64,000 nt of DNA from Flavobacteriales bacterium (GTDB lineage Bacteria > Bacteroidota > Bacteroidia > Flavobacteriales_F > PHOS-HE28): NCBI GenBank assembly GCA_020852835.1, contig JADZAC010000006.1:59025-123024 (forward strand), written 5' to 3'. The position numbers and the translations under genes are program-made. Positions 34,279-41,046 of this stretch are shown here, piece after piece. Each line of letters starts with the position of its first letter. Positions within the stretch are counted from its first letter, which is position 1. The notes under the pieces were generated by a model, which was not told where the DNA came from, made no database searches, and saw only the letters and a program-made list of their open reading frames with translations.

Positions 34279-35300
34279 GCCGGATGCCGTTCCAGGAATT
34301 CCGGCAGCACCTGCAACAACCGCTCCACCGTTTCAGGCAGCGTGGCCGTGCTGCGGCCTCCGGCCGCATTGGCATGGCCGCCGCCTTGAAAGTGCGCGGC
34401 CAACAGTTCATTCACCGGCAAGCGGCCCTTGGAGCGCAGGCTGATCTTGATGCCGTCCTTGCGTTCGGCCAGAAAAGCCGCAAGCCGCACCCCGCGTACG
34501 GTGAGCCCGTAGTTCACCAGGCCCTCGGTATCGCCTGGCACAAAATGGAACCGCTCCAAGTCTTCCGTGGAAAGGGTGATCACACTGGCCTGCCCGCCTT
34601 CCAAGAGCTGCAGCCGCTCGTGCAGGGCGAAACCGGTGAGCCGGAGCCGGTCCAGGGTATTGTCTTCCATGATCGCTTCATGGATCAGGTGGGGTTCGGC
34701 GCCGCGCTCCAACAGGAAGGCCGCCACCCGGTGGGTATGCGCCGTGGTGCTGGGGAAGCGGAAAGATCCGGTATCCGTCATGATGCCGGCATAGAGGCAA
34801 GTGGCCACTTCTTTGCCCACCCGATCGGCCAGGCCCAAGCCCGCGATCACATCACAGATCATTTGGCAGGTGGAGGATGCCCCGATGTCGCTGAACACGA
34901 CCTGGAAAATGTCCTCGGGCCCGCGGTGGTGGTCAATGAGCACCTTAACAGGGGCTTGCCGCAGCGCCTGTTCCAAGCCATGGACACGGTCGGCCCGGTT
35001 GAAATCCAGGCAAAAGAGCACTTCCGCTTGCGCGATGGCCGCTTCGCTTTGCACCTGGTTGGTGAGGTGATCGATGGCCGCACCATAGCCGGGCAACCAC
35101 CGCAGGTTGCCGGGGGCGGGGTTGGGCAGCACCACCTGCACGGCATGGCCGCCCACGCCCAGCATGCGGGCCCATGCCAGCGCGCCGCCCACGGCATCCG
35201 CATCGGGATTGTAGTGGGTGGTGACGGCAATGCGGCGCTGTGTACGCAGCAATGCGGCCAGCGCGGCCAAGGGTTCCGATGGAGCTGACGGATGAAGCAT
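34275..35300 (-). CDS. nrnA: DHH-DHHA1 phosphoesterase, oligoribonuclease/pAp phosphatase NrnA-like
   Basis: 341 residues, cytoplasmic. The DHH domain has NPDADAVGGALAW and VLIDHHRGP, with LFCLDFNRADRV between. The DHHA1 domain ends in HFQGGGHANAAGG. NrnA degrades very short RNAs and dephosphorylates pAp. An in-frame ATG nine bases upstream (35309) overlaps the promoter TACTTTTG, so MLHPSAP at 35300 is chosen. It heads an operon with two FKBP lipoproteins. Confidence 0.9.
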   Translation of the reverse strand: MLHPSAPSEPLAALAALLRTQRRIAVTTHYNPDADAVGGALAWARMLGVGGHAVQVVLPNPAPGNLRWLPGYGAAIDHLTNQVQSEAAIAQAEVLFCLDFNRADRVHGLEQALRQAPVKVLIDHHRGPEDIFQVVFSDIGASSTCQMICDVIAGLGLADRVGKEVATCLYAGIMTDTGSFRFPSTTAHTHRVAAFLLERGAEPHLIHEAIMEDNTLDRLRLTGFALHERLQLLEGGQASVITLSTEDLERFHFVPGDTEGLVNYGLTVRGVRLAAFLAERKDGIKISLRSKGRLPVNELLAAHFQGGGHANAAGGRSTATLPETVERLLQVLPEFLERHPA

Positions 35301-35306
35301 GGGCCG

Positions 35307-35314
35307 CAAAAGTA
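35307..35314 (-). promoter_or_regulatory. Putative -7 element of the nrnA-FKBP operon
   Basis: Minus-strand TACTTTTG, an exact TAnnTTTG match, 6 bases before the chosen ATG. Confidence 0.5.
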
Positions 35315-35354
35315 GCCCGCTGCCTTCAGCTCCCTTGACTATGCCGGCTGCGGA

Positions 35355-35912
35355 TCAGAAGCCGATGGTAGGCGTGGGCATGTGCTCGATGAGGATGCCC
35401 AGGCATCCGATGTCGGGCTGCGACCGGCCCCGCTTGATATCCTTGGGATTCTCCGGTGTGCCGGGGGCGGTGACCTCAATGGCAATGCGCTTGGTGGAAG
35501 TGGCGGTGAACTCCACCGCATCGGCCATGTCATGGGCTTCGTTGTTCCAGATCACCTTCACCACGTCTTCGAACTGCGGCTTCTGTGAGGTGCCCTTGTT
35601 CTCCTCGCCCGCTCCGTCCAATCGTTTCACCGGTCCCCGCACCTTCTCCAGGATGCGCGCAACAACATGGTCTCCGATGATCTTTTCGTCATATACGAAA
35701 GAAATGCGGTAGTCCTGGCCTTTGTAGATGATGATGTTCAGCTCGGTGGGCACGCCCACCTGCACGCTGGCCGACTTGCTCTGGCCATTCACGGTAAAGC
35801 GGGGGTCCGAAGCGCGGGGCGCGGTCTTCCAGAATTCGGAACAGTTGCTCTGGGCAAGGGTGCAGAGCGCCAGTGCGCTGCTGACCGACAGGAGGATGGA
35901 ACGCAAATGCAT
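35355..35912 (-). CDS. Exported protein of unknown function
   Basis: 185 residues with a clear signal peptide (MHLRSILLSVSSALALCTLA, cleavage near Ala20). The mature part has VQVGVPTELNIIIYKGQDYRISF and IIGDHVVARILEKVRG, then a C-terminal IGCLGILIEHM stretch. The pattern of short beta strands suggests a small periplasmic domain. I recognise no family. It starts 9 bases after the stop of the lipoprotein gene upstream, so they are probably one operon. Confidence 0.7.
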   Translation of the reverse strand: MHLRSILLSVSSALALCTLAQSNCSEFWKTAPRASDPRFTVNGQSKSASVQVGVPTELNIIIYKGQDYRISFVYDEKIIGDHVVARILEKVRGPVKRLDGAGEENKGTSQKPQFEDVVKVIWNNEAHDMADAVEFTATSTKRIAIEVTAPGTPENPKDIKRGRSQPDIGCLGILIEHMPTPTIGF

Positions 35913-35921
35913 GAGCGGGGG

Positions 35922-36821
35922 TCAGCTTTGGTTGGACAGGATCATGTCCTCGGGCAGAATGATGGATTCGCGCAGGGCCTCCAGCGCCGCCACCAACTGT
36001 TTGAACCCCTCCGGGGTGATGACCACCAGCACATCTTCGCCCAGGATCTGGCGGCCGCTGGGGGACTTTTCCTTGTGTTCGCTGCGGACCACCGGGAACG
36101 TGTCGTAGATGTCGCGCAGTTTGATCAGCTCGCGCTGCATCTTCATCACGGCGCTATCACTCTTGAACTCGTCCATCATTTCAACCAGGTGTTCCAGGCT
36201 GGCCTTTTGTTCGGCCACGCGTTGCACCAAGGGGTCCTCCGCATCCACATGGATCACTTGGCGCGTTACCAGGTGCATGCTTTCCACCCAGCCGCCGGTG
36301 AGCACCAGCGCCAAGGTGGGGCCCATCTGTTCATCCTGTAGGCGGCGGTAGGCCTTTTCGTAGGCGGCATTGCTGAGCACGGCCAAGGAATCGCCCCGGA
36401 CCAGATTGCTCTCCAGGCGCACGAAGTCTTCATCGGTGAAGGAACCGGCCAGGCCCAGCTCATTGCCGAGCTTTTTGCAGGTGAGGTAATAGCGCACCAC
36501 TTCACTGGTGATCTTGTACGTGCTGGCGTAGACCAGATCGGTGGCGTACACGCCGAAGTTCAAGGCCCGCTTGCTGCTTGTAGCGTACCGCTGCACGTTC
36601 TTGGCGGGGCTCATCATCTGCTTCTGGCCTTCGCCGCTCATCACCTGCACGATCGAGAAGAGCTCATTGGGCGTGGGCATCTGGTAGATGGCCTCGGCAT
36701 TGGGTGCGGCATCCTGGCCGGCGCCCGTCAAGGTATCTTCTGGGGGGTGCTCCTGCGCAGTAGGTGCGGAGCAGGCCGCCATCAACGTGGCGATGGCAGC
36801 TATGGTTATGGTGTTTCGCAT
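35922..36821 (-). CDS. Predicted lipoprotein of unknown function
   Basis: 299 residues. The lipobox is LMAAC (Cys17), then a proline-rich linker and a mostly helical domain (about residues 45-260) with FSIVQVMSGEGQKQM, FGVYATDLVYASTY and LTGGWVESMHLVT. It is presumably anchored in the envelope. I recognise no named domain. Divergent from ndk, and followed closely by the exported-protein gene at 35355-35912, with which it forms an operon. Confidence 0.75.
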   Translation of the reverse strand: MRNTITIAAIATLMAACSAPTAQEHPPEDTLTGAGQDAAPNAEAIYQMPTPNELFSIVQVMSGEGQKQMMSPAKNVQRYATSSKRALNFGVYATDLVYASTYKITSEVVRYYLTCKKLGNELGLAGSFTDEDFVRLESNLVRGDSLAVLSNAAYEKAYRRLQDEQMGPTLALVLTGGWVESMHLVTRQVIHVDAEDPLVQRVAEQKASLEHLVEMMDEFKSDSAVMKMQRELIKLRDIYDTFPVVRSEHKEKSPSGRQILGEDVLVVITPEGFKQLVAALEALRESIILPEDMILSNQS

Positions 36822-36909
36822 GGTCGGGGGAACGAATGCCTGCGGCGGGGGTGCACCGCATGTTGCGAAGAAAACATGGTCCGGGGTTCCACGGGAAGAG
36901 GTGAGCCGC

Positions 36910-36917
36910 TACTTTTG
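36910..36917 (+). promoter_or_regulatory. Putative -7 element of ndk
   Basis: TACTTTTG, an exact TAnnTTTG match, 23 bases before the ATG. Confidence 0.5.
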
Positions 36918-36940
36918 CGGCCCTTTTCAACAGTTCTACG

Positions 36941-37360
36941 ATGGCAAGCAACAAAACGTTCACCATGATCAAGCCCGAGGCCATGGCCGCAGGCCACGCC
37001 GGCAAGATCCTGGACCTGATCCTCTCCAAGGGGTTCCGCGTGGTGGCCCTGAAATATACCCGCCTCTCGGAGCAGGAGGCCGGGAAATTCTACGAAGTGC
37101 ACAAGGAGCGCCCTTTTTATGGCGAACTGGTAGGCTACATGGCCAGCGGGCCGGTGTTGGCGGCCATCTTGGAGAAGGACAATGCGGTGCAGGATTTCCG
37201 TGCGCTGATCGGCGCCACCGACCCGGCCGAGGCCGCCGAAGGCACCATCCGCAAGCGCTTCGCCGAGAGCAAGGCCAAGAATGCGGTGCACGGCAGCGAC
37301 AGCGACGAGAATGCCGCCATCGAGGGGGCCTTCTTCTTCAGCGGGCGGGAGCAGTATTGA
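36941..37360 (+). CDS. ndk: Nucleoside-diphosphate kinase
   Basis: 139 residues, the family length. It moves the gamma phosphate between nucleoside tri- and diphosphates through a phosphohistidine, here His117 in [12 protein letters not shown]. The N-terminal [24 protein letters not shown] and [16 protein letters not shown] are canonical. It is monocistronic, with its own promoter and a dyad (37379-37452) downstream. Confidence 0.97.
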   Translation: MASNKTFTMIKPEAMAAGHAGKILDLILSKGFRVVALKYTRLSEQEAGKFYEVHKERPFYGELVGYMASGPVLAAILEKDNAVQDFRALIGATDPAEAAEGTIRKRFAESKAKNAVHGSDSDENAAIEGAFFFSGREQY

Positions 37361-37378
37361 GGAGGGTAGAGCGCAGGG

Positions 37379-37452
37379 CGTAGGGTGTAGGGTGTAGGAT
37401 GGTGTGGCGAACGACCCGCCGCCAGCCTAGGAACCACGCCCTACACCCTACG
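37379..37452. repeat. 14-bp inverted repeat downstream of ndk
   Basis: CGTAGGGTGTAGGG (37379-37392) and its exact reverse complement (37439-37452) flank a 46-base spacer. The left arm is part of a short tandem array of GTAGGGT units. It may be a dispersed intergenic repeat or part of the ndk transcript end. Confidence 0.6.
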
Positions 37453-37519
37453 AACCGCGCCCCTGGAATCCCCTGGGTCGCCAAGCGCAAGGCGTCCTTC
37501 TACCGTATAAGTGCTGCCA

Positions 37520-37810
37520 TCAATCCAGCTGCACCTTTTCCACCACGTGGCGGCCCAAGCGCTGGTTGACCTTTTCGGCCAACGCTTCCCGCATGAAGGT
37601 GAGCTCCTGGCGGAGCGGGGCGCTGTCCACCTTCACGTAGAGCTTGCCCTTGCGCAGCTTCACGGCCACGGTGTGGCGGGCCACCATGCCGCCTACCACA
37701 TCGTCCCAGATGCTGGCCACGGCCTGTTCATCCAGCTTTTCACGCAGGCCGAAGGCGTCCACCAACCGGTCCATGGCCTCCTTCAGGGTGGTTTCGTTGC
37801 TGCGTTTCAT
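37520..37810 (-). CDS. DUF721 (DciA-like) family protein
   Basis: 96 residues. KEAMDRLVDAFGLREKLDE, the conserved W in IWDDVVGGMVARHT, and KLYVKVDSAPLRQELTFMREALAEKVN match DUF721, whose members include the DciA helicase loader; short Bacteroidota forms are uncharacterised. Its ATG overlaps the recF stop (ATGA), and co-occurrence with recF suggests a DNA replication or repair role. Confidence 0.85.
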   Translation of the reverse strand: MKRSNETTLKEAMDRLVDAFGLREKLDEQAVASIWDDVVGGMVARHTVAVKLRKGKLYVKVDSAPLRQELTFMREALAEKVNQRLGRHVVEKVQLD

Positions 37811-38937
37811 GCGTTGTGCACGGCTTTGCGGGGTTGGTCCGGGGTTACGCCCTGGTGGTCGAGGTGGAAGAAGCGGGTGTCCAGGCCCAGCCCGTCCAAG
37901 GCTTCGTGCAGGCGCCGGGCGTCGGTATCGGTGATGAAGACCTGGCCGAAGCGTCCGTCGCGCAGCAGCTGGAGGAGGTGGCGCATGCGTTGGGGATCGA
38001 TCTTGTCGAAGATGTCGTCCAGCAGCAGCAAGGGCTTGCGCCCGGTGCGCTCGGCGGTGAGGTCGAACTGGGCGAGTTTCAGGGCGATCAGAAAGGTCTT
38101 CTGTTGGCCCTGGCTGCCGAATTTCCGCAAGGGGCGCCCACCGATGGTGAACAGCAGGTCGTCCTTGTGGGGGCCGCCCGTGGTGTACTGGGCCGCGAGG
38201 TCGCGTTGCCAGTGGTGGTCCAGCACCTCGCGCATGCCGGTGCCGTCCAGCAGGCTGTAGTAGCCCAAGGCCACTTCTTCCGGCCCGCTGGTAATGCCCC
38301 CGTAATGGCGCTCTACCAAGGGAGACACCGCCGCCATGAAGGTGGCCCGTACGGCATGCACCGCCTCGCCGTGCACGATGAGCTGTTCGTCCCAGGGCTC
38401 CACCACGGAACGGGCCACCGGCAGGCCGGACTGCTTGAGCAGCAGGTTGCGCTGGGCCAGGGCCCGGTTGTAGCGCAGCAGGTGGTCCAGGTACACGCGG
38501 TCGAACTGCGCGATGAGGCCGTCCAAAAACTTGCGGCGTACGTCGCTGCCTTCCAGCATCAGCTGGCTGTCGTAGGGGGTGATCATCACCGCCGGGAAGC
38601 GGCCCACGTGGTCGGCCAGGCGCGCGTATTCCTTGTGGTTGCGGGTGAACACCTTGCGCTGGCCCGTGCGCACGGCGCAGGTCAGCTCATCCGGCCCGTC
38701 GGGCGTTTCCATGGTGCCCTTCACCATGAACCAATCCCCGCCCTGCTGCACCACGTTCATGTCCTGGGCCTCGAAATAGCTCTTGCACATGCACAGGTAG
38801 TGCACGGCGTCCAGCAGGTTGGTCTTGCCCGTGCCGTTGGGGCCCACCAGGCAGTTCAACTCGCGGCCCAGTTCCAGCACGGCTTCCCGGTGGTTGCGGA
38901 ACTGGAGGGCTGAGAGGCGTGTGATCTGCACGTTCAT
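37807..38937 (-). CDS. recF: DNA replication and repair protein RecF
   Basis: 376 residues. Walker A GPNGTGKTN (about residues 33-41), the signature GSQGQQKTFLIALKLAQ, and Walker B LLLDDIFDKID are present. RecF helps load RecA at gapped DNA with RecO and RecR. The start MNVQITRLSALQFRNHREA is standard and is preceded by minus-strand TATCTTTG; the longer frame above it is unsupported. It is translationally coupled to the DUF721 gene. Confidence 0.95.
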   Translation of the reverse strand: MNVQITRLSALQFRNHREAVLELGRELNCLVGPNGTGKTNLLDAVHYLCMCKSYFEAQDMNVVQQGGDWFMVKGTMETPDGPDELTCAVRTGQRKVFTRNHKEYARLADHVGRFPAVMITPYDSQLMLEGSDVRRKFLDGLIAQFDRVYLDHLLRYNRALAQRNLLLKQSGLPVARSVVEPWDEQLIVHGEAVHAVRATFMAAVSPLVERHYGGITSGPEEVALGYYSLLDGTGMREVLDHHWQRDLAAQYTTGGPHKDDLLFTIGGRPLRKFGSQGQQKTFLIALKLAQFDLTAERTGRKPLLLLDDIFDKIDPQRMRHLLQLLRDGRFGQVFITDTDARRLHEALDGLGLDTRFFHLDHQGVTPDQPRKAVHNA

Positions 38938-38947
38938 GGGAGAAGGC

Positions 38948-38955
38948 CAAAGATA
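38948..38955 (-). promoter_or_regulatory. Putative -7 element of recF
   Basis: Minus-strand TATCTTTG, an exact TAnnTTTG match, 10 bases before the ATG. Confidence 0.5.
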
Positions 38956-39044
38956 CTTCCACCGGGCCCCTACCCTGCCGGGCCGGTCAGGGCAAACGCA
39001 TCTAACTAGGCCTAACGACGGCCCTACAGGGGGCTGAGGCATGA

Positions 39045-39189
39045 AGTGCATGTGCCGCGCCTTCAGCGCTCGGCGCATGGGGCGCATGCCAGCCCGGAGC
39101 TTCGCCCCGGGCTGGCATGCTGTCGGGCCTTCAGCCCTCTGTGATCATTCACATGCACGGTACAGAGCTGAAGGCGCGGCACATGCACT
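39045..39189. repeat. Nested inverted-repeat element, REP/BIME-like
   Basis: Outer arms of 23 bases (39045-39067 and 39167-39189) are exact reverse complements. Inside them lies a second hairpin with 14-base arms (39084-39097 and 39107-39120; GCATGCCAGCCCGG and complement) and a 9-base loop. The 378 bases between the recF promoter and the TPR gene otherwise hold only that gene's promoter. The design is that of an intergenic mobile palindrome rather than a simple terminator. Confidence 0.75.
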
Positions 39190-39295
39190 GGCCATGATCC
39201 GGCAACACTTTATCCAGCGCGCACAACCGTTTGCCCTGCCGGGCAGGCCGATCACACCGGTACGTAAAGGTTGCGACCCTTTCCGACCGAAAGGC

Positions 39296-39303
39296 TACAT
39301 TTG
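39296..39303 (+). promoter_or_regulatory. Putative -7 element of the TPR-ribH unit
   Basis: TACATTTG, an exact TAnnTTTG match, 30 bases before the ATG. Confidence 0.5.
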
Positions 39304-39333
39304 CGCTCCGTAAAAAATCCGGCGACCCGTACG

Positions 39334-40023
39334 ATGTCCACCCAACCGACCGAAGGCAAGGACCTGAACATTGGTGAGATCTACACCAAGAGCGAGCTTT
39401 TCCTGGAAAAGAACAAGACCCCCATCACCGTGGCGGTGGTGGCCGTGCTGGCGATCGTGGGCGGCCTGCTGGGCTACAAGAAGTTCATCTCCGAACCCCG
39501 CGCCAAGGAGGCCCAGGAGATGATCTGGAAGGCGCAGTACTATTTCGAGATCGATTCACTGGACAAGGCCCTCAACGGCGACGGCAACTACCTGGGCTTC
39601 GCCAGCGTGGCCGAGCAGTATGGCAGCACCAGCACCGGCAACCTCGCCAAGTTCTATATGGCGGTGATCTTCCACCAGAAGGGCGAATACGAGACCGCCC
39701 TGCAGTATTACAAGGAGGCCGACCTGGGCGATGACGTGCTGCGCGTGATGGCCGTGGGCAACCAGGGCGACGTGCTGGTGGAGCTGGGCAAGCCCGCCGA
39801 AGCCGCCACGCAGTTCATGCAGGCCGCGGACCTGGTGAAGAGCGACTACACCACGCCGATGTTCCTGATGAAGGCCGGCATCGTGTACCAGCAGCAGAAC
39901 GACTGGAAGAACGCCGCCAAGTGCTTCGGCCGGATCGTGGCGGACTTCCCCACCTACCCCGACCTGAACACGGCCAAGAAGTACGCCGGCCGCGCCAAGG
40001 CCATGGCCGAGCAGCCCGCGTGA
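39334..40023 (+). CDS. Membrane-anchored tetratricopeptide-repeat protein
   Basis: 229 residues: a short cytoplasmic N-terminus, one membrane helix (about residues 31-47), then TPR-like helical repeats with KAQYYFEIDSLDKALNG, FYMAVIFHQKGEYETALQYYKEA and DVLVELGKPAEAATQFMQAA. The layout resembles YfgM-type periplasmic TPR proteins that work with membrane chaperones. The stop overlaps the ribH start (TGATG), so the two are coupled. Confidence 0.85.
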   Translation: MSTQPTEGKDLNIGEIYTKSELFLEKNKTPITVAVVAVLAIVGGLLGYKKFISEPRAKEAQEMIWKAQYYFEIDSLDKALNGDGNYLGFASVAEQYGSTSTGNLAKFYMAVIFHQKGEYETALQYYKEADLGDDVLRVMAVGNQGDVLVELGKPAEAATQFMQAADLVKSDYTTPMFLMKAGIVYQQQNDWKNAAKCFGRIVADFPTYPDLNTAKKYAGRAKAMAEQPA

Positions 40024-40511
40024 TGGCCACCACGGACCTTTCGAACTATGATGCAGCCGGTGTCCCCAAGGGCACCGGCTTGCATTTGGGCCTGGTGGTG
40101 AGCGAATGGAACCCTGAGATCACGGGGGCCCTGCGTGACGGTGCGATGGAAACGCTGCTCAAGCATGGCGTGGCTTTCAAGGACATCCATGAAGTACAGG
40201 TGCCCGGCAGCTATGAACTGGCGCTGGGAGCGCAACTGCTGATGGAGCACCGCCCGCTGGACGGCGTGATCTGCATCGGCAGCGTGGTGCGCGGGGAGAC
40301 GCCCCATTTCGATTTCGTGTGCCAGGCTGCGGCTCAGGGCATCATGGAGGTGGGCCTGAAGACCGGCCTGCCCGTGATCTTCTGCGTGCTTACGGATGAC
40401 ACCATGGAGCAGGCCCGCGCGCGCAGCGGGGGCAAGCACGGCAACAAGGGCGTGGAAGCCGCCGTGGCCCTGCTGAAGATGGCCGCGCTGCGGAAGAAGC
40501 TGGCGGAGTGA
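40023..40511 (+). CDS. ribH: 6,7-dimethyl-8-ribityllumazine synthase
   Basis: 162 residues. It condenses the ribityl-uracil and the butanone phosphate in riboflavin synthesis and usually assembles into pentamers or capsids. VVSEWNPEIT is the substrate-binding start. GSYELALGAQLLM, the catalytic His in GSVVRGETPHFDFV, and FCVLTDDTMEQARARSGG are all canonical. It is translationally coupled to the TPR gene. No FMN riboswitch is visible. Confidence 0.96.
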   Translation: MATTDLSNYDAAGVPKGTGLHLGLVVSEWNPEITGALRDGAMETLLKHGVAFKDIHEVQVPGSYELALGAQLLMEHRPLDGVICIGSVVRGETPHFDFVCQAAAQGIMEVGLKTGLPVIFCVLTDDTMEQARARSGGKHGNKGVEAAVALLKMAALRKKLAE

Positions 40512-40640
40512 GCGGTGCAAACCGACCATGCTTGTTTTTAGGGCCAGCCGATCAACGTGCTGGAACGAACCAAGGCTTGCGGGCATTGCACAAGCTCATG
40601 CCTGATCAGGAAGCTTCAGTCGATCTGCTTATGAAGGCTA

Positions 40641-40843
40641 CAGGGCCATCGGGTCGTATGCCTGCGCCTGGCGGCGTATTCAAACTCTGACTTTTGAACC
40701 ACGGATCCACACGGATGGACACGGATCAAGGAACGTTGTTTTTCTTGGTAGGTGGGTACGCAATCCGTGTGCATCCGTGTTATCCGTGGTTTGTATACCA
40801 TTGGAAGCCGCGCCCGCAGGGCGCGTTAGACCCGATGGCCCTG
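40641..40843. repeat. Nested palindromic repeats built of ACGGAT units
   Basis: An inner near-perfect inverted repeat (40697-40726 and 40763-40791) is made of repeated CCACGGAT/ACACGGAT units with one indel and one or two mismatches. Around it lie exact 15-base outer arms, CAGGGCCATCGGGTC (40641-40655) and its complement (40829-40843). The rest of 40512-40954 shows no gene. The inner motif is of a type I recall as a dispersed intergenic repeat in many bacteria. Confidence 0.75.
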
Positions 40844-40954
40844 ATGAAGGGTACTGGCTTCTTCCAAATGGGCGGCATGATCCGTATACCTGCCTTGGCC
40901 ACCCGATCTGAATAGCAGGAAAAGGTGCATTTTACCCCAACCAATCCCCGCTCC

Positions 40955-41017
40955 ATGATGTCTACAACCCAGTACATAAAAGAAGGAAGGAAGGAAGGAA
41001 GGAAGGAAGGAAGATAA
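40955..41017 (+). other. Out-of-frame start region of the T9SS operon (short frame ending in TAA)
   Basis: Tandem ATGs at 40955 and 40958 open a frame MMSTTQYIKEGRKEGR..., which runs through the AAGG repeat and ends at TAA (41015-41017). One extra 4-base unit would instead continue into KINFFRSAFALAMVAASG, a proper signal peptide, and the long reading frame. With the repeat length seen here, no ATG, GTG or TTG begins the signal peptide in frame. Confidence 0.65.
40983..41013 (+). repeat. AAGG tetranucleotide microsatellite, 7.75 units
   Basis: Seven full AAGG units plus AAG, without interruption. It lies between the tandem ATG and the signal peptide of the first T9SS gene. Tetranucleotide tracts in coding starts are classic slipped-strand mispairing sites. 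Confidence 0.95.
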
Positions 41018-41046
41018 ACTTTTTCCGGTCGGCCTTCGCGCTGGCC

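Noticed and set aside
40512..40640. A possible small RNA or gene directly after ribH
   Set aside because: No convincing stem, promoter or frame. I see nothing supportable there.
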